A stretch of 32,966 nt of DNA from Lachnospiraceae bacterium (GCA_021199655.1 JAJQHQ010000090.1:1-32966), one strand, 5' to 3'; shown: positions 23,500 to 32,333, numbered from the stretch's first letter. Made by a program: numbers and translations. The notes: generated by a model not told the origin, from the letters alone.

Positions 23500-24465
23500 A
23501 TGGATACAACAGTAAAAAAAGACTCGGCTGAGAAGATTCCGTTTCTGGAACGGCCGATGGTGCGTACCATTCTTCCCATTGCCGGATTTGTCGTGATTTG
23601 TGTTATTTTTGCCATTCTGACCGATGGAAGGTTGTTCCGTCCGAAGAACCTGACACTGCTTCTTTCTCAGTCCTACATGCTGCTGATTTCCTCGATCGGC
23701 GTGTTCATGATCATGACAATGGGAGGGCTGGATTTCTCACAGGGCTCGATGCTTGGAGTGTGTTCAATCGTCATTTGCTATCTGTCGCACTACAACATCG
23801 TCCTCGCGATTATCGGCGGGGTGGTGACCGGCGGTCTGATCGGCCTGATCAACGGCTACTTTAATGTAAAGCGGAAGATCACCAGCTTTATCGTAACCAT
23901 TTGTACGATGTACCTGTTCCGCGGCGTGGTAGCCTACGCGACGACGACCTCTCCGGTGTACGCGGTCAGCGATATTTCCAAATACAATACGCTGCCGTTC
24001 ATGCTTACCTTTACTGTCATCATCTTTGCCGTGACCTTCTTCATCTTTACCTTTACAGGTCTCGGCTCCAGACTGAAAGCCATCGGTGCCGGTGAGACGG
24101 CGGCGAGATACGCAGGTATCCGTGTAGAGCGGACAAAGATGCTGATCTTTATGGCAGCCGGCTGCATCACAGGTCTGGCAGCGTTCGTCAACTCCGTAAA
24201 GGTAGGATCGGTGACATCCACGGCAGGCAACCAGCTTGAGACACAGATCATGATTGCTCTCGTACTTGGCGGAATGCCGGTCAACGGCGGCGCGAAGGTG
24301 AAATTCTACAACATCATTCTTGGCGTCATGACATACAAGATACTCTCCAGCGGTCTGGTTATGCTGATGATCTCCACGCAGATGCAGCAGCTCATCCTTG
24401 GCATCATCTTCCTTGTGGAAGTGGCGCTGTTCAGCGACCGCAAGACGGGTATGATTGTGAAGTAA
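23500..24465 (+). CDS. Sugar ABC transporter permease, RbsC type (second of two)
   Basis: A 321-residue permease of the same family as 21041-21979, with GLDFSQGSMLGVCSI as the DLSVG-type motif and LIGLINGYFNVKRKITSFIVT. It starts 12 bases after the ATPase stop, preceded by GGGGG. Two different permeases with one tandem ATPase suggest a heterodimeric channel. An intrinsic terminator follows. Confidence 0.9.
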   Translation: MDTTVKKDSAEKIPFLERPMVRTILPIAGFVVICVIFAILTDGRLFRPKNLTLLLSQSYMLLISSIGVFMIMTMGGLDFSQGSMLGVCSIVICYLSHYNIVLAIIGGVVTGGLIGLINGYFNVKRKITSFIVTICTMYLFRGVVAYATTTSPVYAVSDISKYNTLPFMLTFTVIIFAVTFFIFTFTGLGSRLKAIGAGETAARYAGIRVERTKMLIFMAAGCITGLAAFVNSVKVGSVTSTAGNQLETQIMIALVLGGMPVNGGAKVKFYNIILGVMTYKILSSGLVMLMISTQMQQLILGIIFLVEVALFSDRKTGMIVK

Positions 24466-24510
24466 GAGATTTGCTCTGGAATCATATTTTAATTATTTTC
24501 ATATAATAGA

Positions 24511-24541
24511 CAAAAAAGTGTACAGAATGTACACTTTTTTG
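24511..24541. terminator. Bidirectional intrinsic terminator
   Basis: CAAAAAAGTGTAC (24511-24523) and GTACACTTTTTTG (24529-24541) form a perfect 13-bp stem with loop AGAAT. The arms supply A and T tracts in both directions. It ends the sugar transporter operon. Confidence 0.85.
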
Positions 24542-24614
24542 TTGACCGGAAATAAAAGAGATATTATACTGATATTAGATTCTGAAGTGGAGGCTCATAG
24601 AGGAGATGATAGAT

Positions 24615-25040
24615 ATGCTTATGGAGCAGGCTACGGAAGTCAGAAAGCAATGGAGCTGTGTCTGTGACAGTGTGATTCATGAAAAACCGAAGTTTATTAA
24701 GCGTACACGTGACAGGATGTGGTTTTCTAATCTGGAGACCATGTCTGATATTTTGGCGGCTTATCATTTTACGGCAGAAAAATTCGCAGAGGAGGATGGC
24801 TCTGTCACGCTTTCTTTAAATGAAATTGATCTGGTTGAAAATGCCAGCGATGAACAGACAGTTCGTCTTGAAATGGGAAAAGCAATTTTGGAGTATTCAG
24901 AGGAATATTATCGTGAATATGAGTTGTACAGCCATAGTGCGAACCGCAAACAGCACGTTCCTTATATTTTTAAAGCACTTATTATGGATGACCCTAAACA
25001 GATAGGAGACAGTATTCAATGCCGCGATGGAAAGAACTAA
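24615..25040 (+). CDS. Partner protein upstream of a HicA-like toxin, putative antitoxin
   Basis: A 141-residue acidic, mostly helical protein that I do not recognise; it is not a HicB-type antitoxin. The start at 24615 is preferred because AGGAG (24601-24605) is nine bases upstream, while it directly abuts the ATG at 24606. Its 3' end overlaps the next gene by 22 bases in another frame, so the two are translationally coupled. Position and coupling suggest it neutralises the downstream toxin-like protein. AT-richer than its neighbours. Confidence 0.65.
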   Translation: MLMEQATEVRKQWSCVCDSVIHEKPKFIKRTRDRMWFSNLETMSDILAAYHFTAEKFAEEDGSVTLSLNEIDLVENASDEQTVRLEMGKAILEYSEEYYREYELYSHSANRKQHVPYIFKALIMDDPKQIGDSIQCRDGKN

Positions 25041-25237
25041 AACGGTTTTGTGATAGGGATGGATGGGAACTTTATAAGGATACCGACCATTATTTCTATC
25101 GAAAAATCGACGCAGATGGCAGCGTACGAAGGACAAAGGTCTCGAAAGGCTCTGGAGAAATACATCCGCATATGTGGAAGGAAATCTTGAGGAAACAGTT
25201 GCAGGTGACACAGGAATACTTTAACAGTAAAATTTGA
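25019..25237 (+). CDS. HicA/YcfA-like small toxin-type protein
   Basis: A 72-residue basic protein: WKELKRFCDRDGWELYKDTDHYFYRK, then GSVRRTKVSKGSGEIHPHMWKEILRKQL. This layout (a GW near the start, a central basic strand, then a lysine-rich stretch ending in KEILRKQL) is that of HicA-related mRNA interferases or 'cytotoxic translational repressor' proteins. The histidine of GSGEIH.H is a candidate catalytic residue. It overlaps the upstream gene by 22 bases, with AGGAG about ten bases before the ATG. Confidence 0.72.
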   Translation: MPRWKELKRFCDRDGWELYKDTDHYFYRKIDADGSVRRTKVSKGSGEIHPHMWKEILRKQLQVTQEYFNSKI

Positions 25238-25280
25238 TTACATAGAATACAAATACTCTGCTTTCAGGAGGAATATACAC

Positions 25281-25886
25281 ATGATAGCAATCATAGATTA
25301 CGACGCTGGCAACCTTAGGAGCGTAGAGAAAGCCCTTGCCTCTTTAGGCGAGGAAACCGTCATCACACGCGATCCCAATGAAATCCTGCGTGCGGACAAG
25401 GTCATACTGCCCGGCGTCGGCGCATTTGGCGACGCGATGGGGAAGCTGCATCAGTATCATCTGGTCAATGTGATCCGCGAGGTGGCGGATAAGGGTACGC
25501 CATTTCTTGGCATCTGCCTTGGGCTGCAGCTGTTGTTTGAATCCAGCGAGGAGTCTCCCGGCGTAGAGGGCCTTGGCATCTGTAAGGGGCAGATTTTGCG
25601 GATACCGGACTGCGCGGGCTTAAAGATTCCCCACATGGGCTGGAATTCCCTAAACTTTGACCATCCGGGACGGCTGTTTGCCGGAATACCGGAGGAGTCC
25701 TATGTCTATTTCGTGCATTCCTACTACCTGAAAGCGTCGGATCCTTCTATTGTGACAGCGTCAACGCACTATTCGGTAGATATACACGCATCTGTCGAGC
25801 AGGGCAACGTCTTTGCCTGCCAGTTCCATCCGGAAAAGAGCAGCCAGGTGGGGCTTGCGATATTGAAGAATTTTGTTGAACTGTAA
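25281..25886 (+). CDS. hisH: Imidazole glycerol phosphate synthase, glutaminase subunit HisH
   Basis: A 201-residue class-I glutamine amidotransferase that supplies ammonia to HisF in histidine biosynthesis. The nucleophile C79 lies in GICLGLQLLF, and H183 and E185 in CQFHPEKS complete the triad; PGVGAFGDAM is the family oxyanion-region motif. A CAGGAGG site precedes the ATG. hisF follows 98 bases later. The other his genes are not in the window. Confidence 0.97.
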   Translation: MIAIIDYDAGNLRSVEKALASLGEETVITRDPNEILRADKVILPGVGAFGDAMGKLHQYHLVNVIREVADKGTPFLGICLGLQLLFESSEESPGVEGLGICKGQILRIPDCAGLKIPHMGWNSLNFDHPGRLFAGIPEESYVYFVHSYYLKASDPSIVTASTHYSVDIHASVEQGNVFACQFHPEKSSQVGLAILKNFVEL

Positions 25887-25984
25887 GATAAATACTGTGT
25901 TTTGTTTCGATTTTTGACATGCGTATAAGGGAAGCCGTACATATGCAAGGAAGTTCCTGTTTACAAGAAAGCGAGAATAAAGTT

Positions 25985-26746
25985 ATGTTTACAAAACGTA
26001 TCATCCCCTGTCTGGATGTGAAGAACGGCCGTGTGGTTAAGGGCGTGAATTTTGTGAATCTGAGAGATGCGGGCGACCCGGTCGAGATCGCGGCTGCCTA
26101 TGATAAGGCAGGCGCGGATGAAGTAGTTTTTCTGGATATTACGGCCTCCTCGGACGCGCGCAATACGGTCGTGGACATGGTGCGCGAGGTGGCGAAGAAG
26201 GTATTTATTCCTTTCACAGTCGGCGGAGGCATCCGCACAGTCGAGGATTTCCGGCTGCTGCTGCGGGAGGGCGCGGATAAGATTTCTATCAATTCCGCCG
26301 CGATCATGAATCCGCAGCTGATCTCTGACGCTGCAGAAAAATTCGGACGGCAGTGCGTCGTGGTGGCGATTGACGCGAGACGAAGAGCGGACGGCTCCGG
26401 CTGGAATATTTATAAGAACGGCGGCCGTGTTGATATGGGCATCGACGCTGTCGAGTGGGCGATGAAGGCGGATCAGTTGGGCGCGGGGGAAATCCTGCTT
26501 ACCAGCATGGACTGCGACGGCACAAAAGCAGGCTATGACATTGAACTGACCCGCACGATCGCAGAGAACGTATCCGTACCAGTCATTGCTTCGGGCGGTG
26601 CCGGAACGAAGGAACACTTTTATGACGCGCTGACGGAAGGAAAAGCGGACGCTGCGTTGGCGGCTTCCCTGTTCCACTACAAGGAACTGGAAATCTGCGA
26701 AGTGAAGCAGTACCTGCGGGAGCGCGGGGTGAGCGTGAGACTGTAG
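25985..26746 (+). CDS. hisF: Imidazole glycerol phosphate synthase, cyclase subunit HisF
   Basis: A 253-residue TIM barrel that closes the imidazole ring of IGP and releases AICAR, using ammonia from HisH. Catalytic D11 (PCLDVKNG) and D130 (VVVAIDAR) are present, with phosphate-binding glycine loops (VGGGIRT; ASGGAG). The start at 25985 matches the family N-terminus [12 protein letters not shown]; upstream in-frame codons would add 22 unrelated residues. ung starts 15 bases after the stop. Confidence 0.97.
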   Translation: MFTKRIIPCLDVKNGRVVKGVNFVNLRDAGDPVEIAAAYDKAGADEVVFLDITASSDARNTVVDMVREVAKKVFIPFTVGGGIRTVEDFRLLLREGADKISINSAAIMNPQLISDAAEKFGRQCVVVAIDARRRADGSGWNIYKNGGRVDMGIDAVEWAMKADQLGAGEILLTSMDCDGTKAGYDIELTRTIAENVSVPVIASGGAGTKEHFYDALTEGKADAALAASLFHYKELEICEVKQYLRERGVSVRL

Positions 26747-26761
26747 AAAGGGGAGAATATC

Positions 26762-27436
26762 GTGGCCGCAATATCCAATGACTGGCTGGTTCCGTTAAAA
26801 CCGGAGTTTTCCAAGCCTTATTACGCAAAACTGTATCGTCAGATCAATGAGGAATATAAAAGCCGCGTGGTTTATCCGCCAGCGGAGGATATTTTCAACG
26901 CGTTTGCGTTTACACCTCTTTCAAAGGTTAAGGTCGTCATTCTGGGTCAGGATCCCTATCACGAAGAAGGCCAGGCGCACGGACTCTGTTTCTCGGTAAA
27001 GCCCGGTACGGAGATTCCGCCGTCTCTGGTGAATATTTATCGTGAACTGCATGAGGACTGCGGCTGCCGCATTCCCAACAACGGCTATCTGACGAAATGG
27101 GCCGACCAGGGCGTCCTTCTGCTCAATACGGTTCTGACGGTGCGGGCGCATCAGGCCAATTCTCACCGCGGCATCGGCTGGGAGGAGTTTACCGACGCGG
27201 CAATCCGTGCAGTGAACCAGATTGACCGCCCGATTGTCTTCATGCTCTGGGGACGTCCGGCGCAGATGAAAAAGTCCATGCTCGACAATCCGAAGCACTT
27301 AATTCTGGAGGCACCGCATCCGAGTCCGCTCTCCGCGTACCGCGGCTTTTTCGGCTGCCGCCATTTTTCCAGAGCAAACAAGTTTTTAAAGCAGAACGGT
27401 ATCGAACCGATTGACTGGCAGATTGAAGACCTGTAG
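26762..27436 (+). CDS. ung: Uracil-DNA glycosylase, family 1
   Basis: A 224-residue base-excision repair enzyme that removes uracil from DNA. Motif A VVILGQDPYHEEGQAHG contains the catalytic D64; motif B is HPSPLSAYRGFFGCRHFS with H186. The start is GTG at 26762 after GGGGAG, 15 bases past hisF, so the gene is probably co-transcribed with hisHF. Length is normal for the family. Confidence 0.97.
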   Translation: MAAISNDWLVPLKPEFSKPYYAKLYRQINEEYKSRVVYPPAEDIFNAFAFTPLSKVKVVILGQDPYHEEGQAHGLCFSVKPGTEIPPSLVNIYRELHEDCGCRIPNNGYLTKWADQGVLLLNTVLTVRAHQANSHRGIGWEEFTDAAIRAVNQIDRPIVFMLWGRPAQMKKSMLDNPKHLILEAPHPSPLSAYRGFFGCRHFSRANKFLKQNGIEPIDWQIEDL

Positions 27437-27473
27437 ATTTTTGGTAACTTTGAGAATACATACGTTGAGGATA

Positions 27474-27965
27474 TTACTTCTTTTTCCCGTATGGCACTGT
27501 ATCCTCGGCTACCATGCTGACATGGTTTTTGCTCCTCCGTTGTCGCTCCAGTTCTCTCAAATCATCAATCGCCATCTCCACATCCAATGTATGAAACCCC
27601 AGCCAGCACTCTTCCATTGTCCTGGCGTCTGCGATTTTGTATATTTCCCGGCTGCTTTCACACGAATAATAATGCCAGTACCGATAGACATATCCGATCC
27701 AGTACATGATTTCTCTTGAAAATAACTCACCGTCTTTTTTTAGTATCCCCGCAGCTTCTTCCTCCAGTTCTTCCAGAATATATTCCTCCCCTGCCCATTG
27801 AAGGCGGTCATAGGTATCATCCAGGCACTCCGCGGCCCGGCTGTTCATAAATGTCTTTATAAAAATCGGAGAATCATATCCACTCTTCAGCGCCAGCTCA
27901 AAGAGACGTCCCTGAATATCACATAATTGCCGCTTATCAAGGCTTAATTCCAGCATAGTCGTCAC
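27474..27965 (-). CDS. Partner protein of a DUF3990 gene, unknown fold
   Basis: A 163-residue acidic protein (starts MTTMLELSLDKRQLCDIQGRLFELAL) with a tryptophan/tyrosine-rich centre (YWIGYVYRYWHYYSCESSREIYKIAD). I recognise this type only as a recurring neighbour of DUF3990 genes; no catalytic motif is seen. It lies downstream of the DUF3990 gene on the same strand, probably in the same transcript, and would be a natural antitoxin candidate. A composite palindromic element ends 18 bases before its start, with 25-bp copy A6 in its orientation. Confidence 0.65.
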   Translation of the reverse strand: MTTMLELSLDKRQLCDIQGRLFELALKSGYDSPIFIKTFMNSRAAECLDDTYDRLQWAGEEYILEELEEEAAGILKKDGELFSREIMYWIGYVYRYWHYYSCESSREIYKIADARTMEECWLGFHTLDVEMAIDDLRELERQRRSKNHVSMVAEDTVPYGKKK

Positions 27966-27983
27966 CTGCCTTTATAATTTCAT

Positions 27984-28119
27984 CGTAACTGTTCAGTACC
28001 TTCACAGTTACGAGGGGAAAGCCCATTCAAAATCGCTGCGCGATGGGGCTTTCCCCCACAAAATATACGTTTTCATACGTACTTCGCAGCAAGTGCGAAG
28101 TACTGTCCTGAATAGTTAC
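27984..28119 (-). repeat. Composite palindromic element between the DUF3990 gene and its partner
   Basis: On the minus strand, in order: subfamily B repeat (28119-28100), a perfect 10-bp hairpin GTACTTCGCA/TGCGAAGTAC (28079-28103), a long hairpin GGGGAAAGCCCAT (28014-28026) / ATGGGGCTTTCCCC (28043-28056) with one bulge, then 25-bp copy A6 (27986-28010; arms extended to CGTAACTGT / ACAGTTACG). The element fills nearly the whole gap between the two genes; its outer end touches the stop codon of the DUF3990 gene (28116-28118). Confidence 0.75.
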
Positions 28120-28805
28120 ATTTCATCAAAAAACATCCCTTCTCTTCGATATCTTTTGCATATCTCCTCCGCCAGTGCAATTCCTTTTTTCCGATTGGAT
28201 TCACTTTCTTTTTTCAGCCTCATCCGCTGTTCCTGCGAAAGTCTCTGTTCTTCGAGAATTGTAATCTTACTACATGCTTTTTCTGTCAATGCGACATATT
28301 GTTTTCCGAGCTTTAGAGCCGAAAGGCTGTGTATAAGAGCTAAATCTGTGATTTCGCCATTAAAAAATCGGTCAAGAACTACGAACATACGGTCATTTGC
28401 GATATAACCAGCCACCATGTCGCAATCTTTTCCCCAGCTTTTTACCCTGCCATAGAGCAGTGTTCCTTTTGCGGCCTCCATTTTTCCGCGATGATAAGCT
28501 ACAAACAATGCCCACTCTAATCCCACATCGATTTTCCTTATTGCTAAGTCCGAAAGGTCAATACTAAGTGTATATAATCTGGCTTTTGGAAAATTACAAA
28601 TCAACGTAAGAGGCTGGCTGCGGTCTGTCCCCATATAAAAGCCTTTTCCAAAGTCGCAGCGATTCCGGCTAATTGGCGCGATTGATCCATGAATTCCTTC
28701 TCTGGATCCATGATAAAGTGTTATGATCTCATTGCATTTTATGACAGGCGGTGTCTCAATGAAAAGAGGATCTAAATGGTTTGCTTCAGCATTTACTTCT
28801 GCCAT
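28116..28805 (-). CDS. DUF3990 protein, ADP-ribosyltransferase-like
   Basis: A 229-residue protein. TLYHGSREG (from residue 29) followed by DFGKGFYMGTDRSQ (51-64) is the DUF3990 signature, which resembles the NAD-binding core of ADP-ribosyltransferases (H in YHGS; the GxGFY strand). A C-terminal helix-rich, charged region ends KKGIALAEEICKRYRREGMFF. The start follows GGAGGGAAG, with a SigA promoter upstream. With the 163-residue gene downstream it looks like a toxin/partner pair. Enzyme activity is inferred from the family. Confidence 0.78.
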   Translation of the reverse strand: MAEVNAEANHLDPLFIETPPVIKCNEIITLYHGSREGIHGSIAPISRNRCDFGKGFYMGTDRSQPLTLICNFPKARLYTLSIDLSDLAIRKIDVGLEWALFVAYHRGKMEAAKGTLLYGRVKSWGKDCDMVAGYIANDRMFVVLDRFFNGEITDLALIHSLSALKLGKQYVALTEKACSKITILEEQRLSQEQRMRLKKESESNRKKGIALAEEICKRYRREGMFFDEM

Positions 28806-28859
28806 AGTCTTCCCTCCGCATGTGGTCTTCCTGCGTTTGGATACAAAAAATTAATTTCT

Positions 28860-28888
28860 ATTATAATGCAGGACGCTTCAAAACTCAA
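28860..28888 (-). promoter_or_regulatory. SigA-type promoter of the DUF3990 gene
   Basis: On the minus strand TTGAGT (28883-28888), a 17-base spacer and a perfect TATAAT (28860-28865), 54 bases before the start codon. Confidence 0.7.
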
Positions 28889-28927
28889 CGTTTTGCTGTC
28901 TAAACTTGTGACTTCCGACGATTTTTC

Positions 28928-28956
28928 ATGACGAACGTATGTTTTGCACTTATAAT
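28928..28956 (+). promoter_or_regulatory. Plus-strand promoter candidate upstream of the phosphorylase
   Basis: A perfect TATAAT (28951-28956) with ATGACG (28928-28933) at 17 bases. It faces the phosphorylase gene, with a strong terminator hairpin in between. Confidence 0.5.
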
Positions 28957-29040
28957 GCTTTCATATGGGACACATTTCCAAAATCTCTGTATGATAGTGA
29001 AGATTATGGAGATTTGATTAAAAAAAACACACTTTATTAA

Positions 29041-29074
29041 AAAAAGAACCACTGCGAAAGGTGGTTCTTTTTTT
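29041..29074. terminator. Intrinsic terminator upstream of the phosphorylase gene
   Basis: AAAAAGAACCAC (29041-29052) pairs with GTGGTTCTTTTT (29061-29072), loop TGCGAAAG, with further Ts to 29074 and A-rich DNA on the left, so it can work in both directions. No gene precedes it on the plus strand, so it ends either a roughly 110-base transcript from the promoter at 28928-28956 or a regulated leader. 28806-29143 contains no convincing gene. Confidence 0.75.
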
Positions 29075-29143
29075 GTACTATCTTTATATGGAAATATGTG
29101 TTCCACGTTGACAGGCAGATTGGATTACATGGGAGAAGTGTGA

Positions 29144-32100
29144 ATGAACGGATATGAATATTTGGATGACAACGGCACTTTTCGGCTGCGCAGGCCGGAT
29201 CAGACCAGCTATCTGTATTTCCCGATTGCAGGGGAAAATGGCCTGAAAGGAGCGATTACCCCGAAACTGAGCGGGGATTTAAAGATGGATCAGAATACCT
29301 TTGTGCTGCAGCCGGTGAGCGCGGAAGATCTGATGGAATCGAAGGCGGGGCGTAATTTCTGGTGCGTGACGGACGATGGCGTTTGCTGGTCGGCGGCGGG
29401 AAATTCTGCGGCGGCGGAGATGGAGCGTTTTTTGAACATAGGAACTGACACAGCAAAGGCCATGAACGGATATAAGAACGGATATAAGAACGGATATAAA
29501 GCGGGAGACAGGGTGACATCATTAACAGGCAGATCATCTGCGTCGACTGTCGGGAAGGATGATGGGGAACCGGTACTCACGGCCGGGCCGATGTGGCAGT
29601 GCGTGACACGCAAAGAAAAACGGACTGGGCTGACGGCATCCATTACAAATTTTGTGCCGGTGCGGGGTGTCCTTACGGAAATGATGATTATAAGGATAAA
29701 GAATACCGGGGATAAGACCGTACGATTTTCCCCGATTGCGGCGATTCCATTGTATGCGCGCAGCGCGGACAATATCCGCGACCACCGGCATGTCACGAGT
29801 CTGCTTCACCGGATCTATACGACGGAGGACGGCGTGTTCGTGAAGCCAACGCTCACGTTTGACGAACGCGGGCATCAGGTGAATACGAAGACGTATTTTG
29901 TGACGGGATGCAGTGGCGATGGAGAAAAGCCAATCGGTTTTTGCCCGGTACTGGAAGATTTTGTCGGCGAGGGCGGCAGTCTGCTCTGGCCGGAAAAGGT
30001 CGTGCGCAATCTGCCCTTTGAAGAGCCTGGTCAGGAATATGCCGGATATGAGGCCATCGGTGCGCTGCGATTCGCGGATGTGACTTTGGAACCGGAGGAA
30101 GAAACAGCGTATTTAATCCGGATTGGGATGGAGGAGGAAACTGCGGATCCCGAAGAGCGGGAATCAGACGATGCAGGATCTATCGGAAAACAAACAGGGT
30201 ATCTATCGGAGAAAACTCCGGCGGATCAGACGCAGAGACTGTGTGGTCTGCATAAGAATGGGGCAGGCAGAAACGCCCTTCAGGAAGCAGAGGCAGCGCT
30301 GCAGGAGACAAAGAACTACTGGGACAGCCGGATCAATGTGCGGCTGCAAACAGGAAATCCGGAATTTGACCACTGGATGTACTGGGTGACATTTCAGCCG
30401 ATTTTGCGGCGCATCTATGGCTGTTCATTTTTGCCGCACCATGATTATGGAAAAGGCGGTCGCGGCTGGAGAGATCTCTGGCAGGATTGTCTGGCACTTC
30501 TGATCATGAATCCGGATGGGGTGCGCCAGATGATCATTGATAACTGCGGCGGCGTGCGTATGGACGGCACCAATGCGACGATCATCGGCAGCCGGCCGGG
30601 AGAGTTTATTGCGGACCGCAACAATATTACCCGCGTCTGGATGGATCATGGCTTCTGGCCGTTGTTTACCGTGAAATTTTACATAGATCAGACGGGGGAT
30701 GCTTCCGTGCTGATGAAGGAATGTCCGTATTTTAAGGATCGGCAGGAGATGCGCGGGACGGCGGTGGATGATACTGTTATGAATACCCGTGAGACAAAAC
30801 AGCGGATATCGACAGAGGATCAACCAGTTGGACAAAAGAATCCGGATCATTCAGAAGCGGACAACGTCAACAGACCGGTCCTTCGGGATCAGAACGGGAA
30901 AATTCACACCGGTACGGTGCTTGAACATCTTCTGGTGCAGAATCTGACCGCGTTTTATGAGACCGGAGAACATGGGCACATGCGGCTGCGCGGGGCGGAC
31001 TGGAACGATGCACTTGACATGGCGCCTGACCGGGGAGAAAGCGTGGCATTTACGGCGGCTTACGCGATGAATCTGCAGACTCTCGCAGAGCTTCTCCTGT
31101 GGCTGAAGGAAAAAACAGGTATGACGCAACTGGAGATCGCCCGGGAGATGGAGATTCTTTTTACAGCAGCGGAAAAATGGAATGGCACGGCTTCTGATAA
31201 TTCAACGGACGTCAGGAGCACAGTGAAAAATTCTGATGATGCAGAAACATCAGAAAAACCATTGGATAAGATCAGAGAGGATTACCGGCAGAAAATTTTG
31301 AGAACTTATTGTGCTTCCTGCTATCCGACCGTTTCGGGTCGAAGCGTCTTCCTCGATACGGAATACGCGGCGGGAGTGCTGAGAAAGATGGCGGAGCAGA
31401 TACGCGAACATATCCGCAAGACAGAATGGCTGCAGGATGAGGACTGCGGCTGGTTCAACAGCTATTATGACAATCATGGGAGGGCTGTGGAGCATATTCC
31501 GTCTGCAAAAGGAAATGGAGAGAAAACCGCCGGCGATACGGAAGAACCCGGAACAGCAGAGGCGGCTGGAAGCGGATTCATGACCGCAGAACCCCGCATG
31601 ATGCTGACCGGTCAGGTGTTTACAATCATGTCCGGGACTGCTACGGAAGAACAGACACGGCAGATCGTGCGGGCGGCGGACCGGTGGCTCTATAAAAAGG
31701 AACTCGGCGGCTACCGGCTGAATACGGATTTTAAAGAAGTTAAGGTGGATTTAGGGAGAATGTTCGGATTTGCTTACGGACATAAGGAAAATGGAGCGGT
31801 CTTTTCCCACATGGCGGTGATGTACGGAAACGCATTGTATCGGAGAGGTTTTGCAAAAGAAGGCTATAAGGCTCTGGTCAGCCTGTTTGAGCAGGCTGCG
31901 GATTTTGAAGTGAGCCGCATTTATCCGGGGATTCCGGAATATTTCAACGACCGCGGCAGGGGCATGTATCATTATCTGACCGGCGCGGCCAGCTGGATGA
32001 TGATGACCGTCGTCACGGAAGTGTTTGGCGTGAGGGGCGACTACGGGGATCTGGTGCTGGAGCCGAAGCTGATGCGCGAGCAGTTTGATGATGCCGGAAG

Positions 32101-32323
32101 GGCAGGAATTCAGACAGAATTTGCACATAAAAGCTGGAATATCCATTACTGCAACCGGGAGCGGCTGGATTATGGCGAGTATGCAATCGAAAAAGTGTGG
32201 ATCAACGGTCGGGCGCAGGAAATACAGGGAAGCGAAACGCTGTATCGGATGGCAAAGGAAGAGCTGGAACGGCTGCCGGAAGGGGCTGCGGTGTCGGTTG
32301 AGGTGGAGCTTGGCAAAAAATGA
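29144..32323 (+). CDS. Large COG3459-type disaccharide/oligosaccharide phosphorylase (GH94-related)
   Basis: A 1059-residue cytoplasmic enzyme of the cellobiose-phosphorylase superfamily, which splits beta-glucosides with phosphate to give a sugar 1-phosphate. An N-terminal beta-sandwich is followed by an (alpha/alpha)6 barrel: WRDLWQDCLALL near 446, WMDHGFW (D501, candidate general acid), LRGADWNDALDM (near 615-626), RMMLTGQVFTI and GGYRLNTDF. Compared with relatives it has several hydrophilic insertions: about residues 105-145 (with three 12-base tandem repeats), 335-375, 545-580, 685-715 and 785-810. The exact GH family (94, 149 or 161) and substrate cannot be set by eye. A second phosphorylase follows. 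Confidence 0.8.
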   Translation: MNGYEYLDDNGTFRLRRPDQTSYLYFPIAGENGLKGAITPKLSGDLKMDQNTFVLQPVSAEDLMESKAGRNFWCVTDDGVCWSAAGNSAAAEMERFLNIGTDTAKAMNGYKNGYKNGYKAGDRVTSLTGRSSASTVGKDDGEPVLTAGPMWQCVTRKEKRTGLTASITNFVPVRGVLTEMMIIRIKNTGDKTVRFSPIAAIPLYARSADNIRDHRHVTSLLHRIYTTEDGVFVKPTLTFDERGHQVNTKTYFVTGCSGDGEKPIGFCPVLEDFVGEGGSLLWPEKVVRNLPFEEPGQEYAGYEAIGALRFADVTLEPEEETAYLIRIGMEEETADPEERESDDAGSIGKQTGYLSEKTPADQTQRLCGLHKNGAGRNALQEAEAALQETKNYWDSRINVRLQTGNPEFDHWMYWVTFQPILRRIYGCSFLPHHDYGKGGRGWRDLWQDCLALLIMNPDGVRQMIIDNCGGVRMDGTNATIIGSRPGEFIADRNNITRVWMDHGFWPLFTVKFYIDQTGDASVLMKECPYFKDRQEMRGTAVDDTVMNTRETKQRISTEDQPVGQKNPDHSEADNVNRPVLRDQNGKIHTGTVLEHLLVQNLTAFYETGEHGHMRLRGADWNDALDMAPDRGESVAFTAAYAMNLQTLAELLLWLKEKTGMTQLEIAREMEILFTAAEKWNGTASDNSTDVRSTVKNSDDAETSEKPLDKIREDYRQKILRTYCASCYPTVSGRSVFLDTEYAAGVLRKMAEQIREHIRKTEWLQDEDCGWFNSYYDNHGRAVEHIPSAKGNGEKTAGDTEEPGTAEAAGSGFMTAEPRMMLTGQVFTIMSGTATEEQTRQIVRAADRWLYKKELGGYRLNTDFKEVKVDLGRMFGFAYGHKENGAVFSHMAVMYGNALYRRGFAKEGYKALVSLFEQAADFEVSRIYPGIPEYFNDRGRGMYHYLTGAASWMMMTVVTEVFGVRGDYGDLVLEPKLMREQFDDAGRAGIQTEFAHKSWNIHYCNRERLDYGEYAIEKVWINGRAQEIQGSETLYRMAKEELERLPEGAAVSVEVELGKK
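29465..29500 (+). repeat. Three 12-base tandem repeats inside the phosphorylase gene
   Basis: AACGGATATAAG is repeated three times (last copy ends in A instead of G), encoding NGYKNGYKNGYK. With the ATG before it, the 12 bases ATGAACGGATAT (29462-29473) are identical to the first 12 bases of the gene (29144-29155). Confidence 0.85.
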
Positions 32324-32333
32324 CGTAACTATT

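Noticed and set aside
27437-27473. Terminator between ung and the convergent minus gene
   Set aside because: Only 37 bases, with no hairpin followed by a T run.
28900-29106. Minus-strand 68-codon frame before the phosphorylase
   Set aside because: It runs through the bidirectional terminator and a TATAAT promoter, and the product shows no plausible domain.
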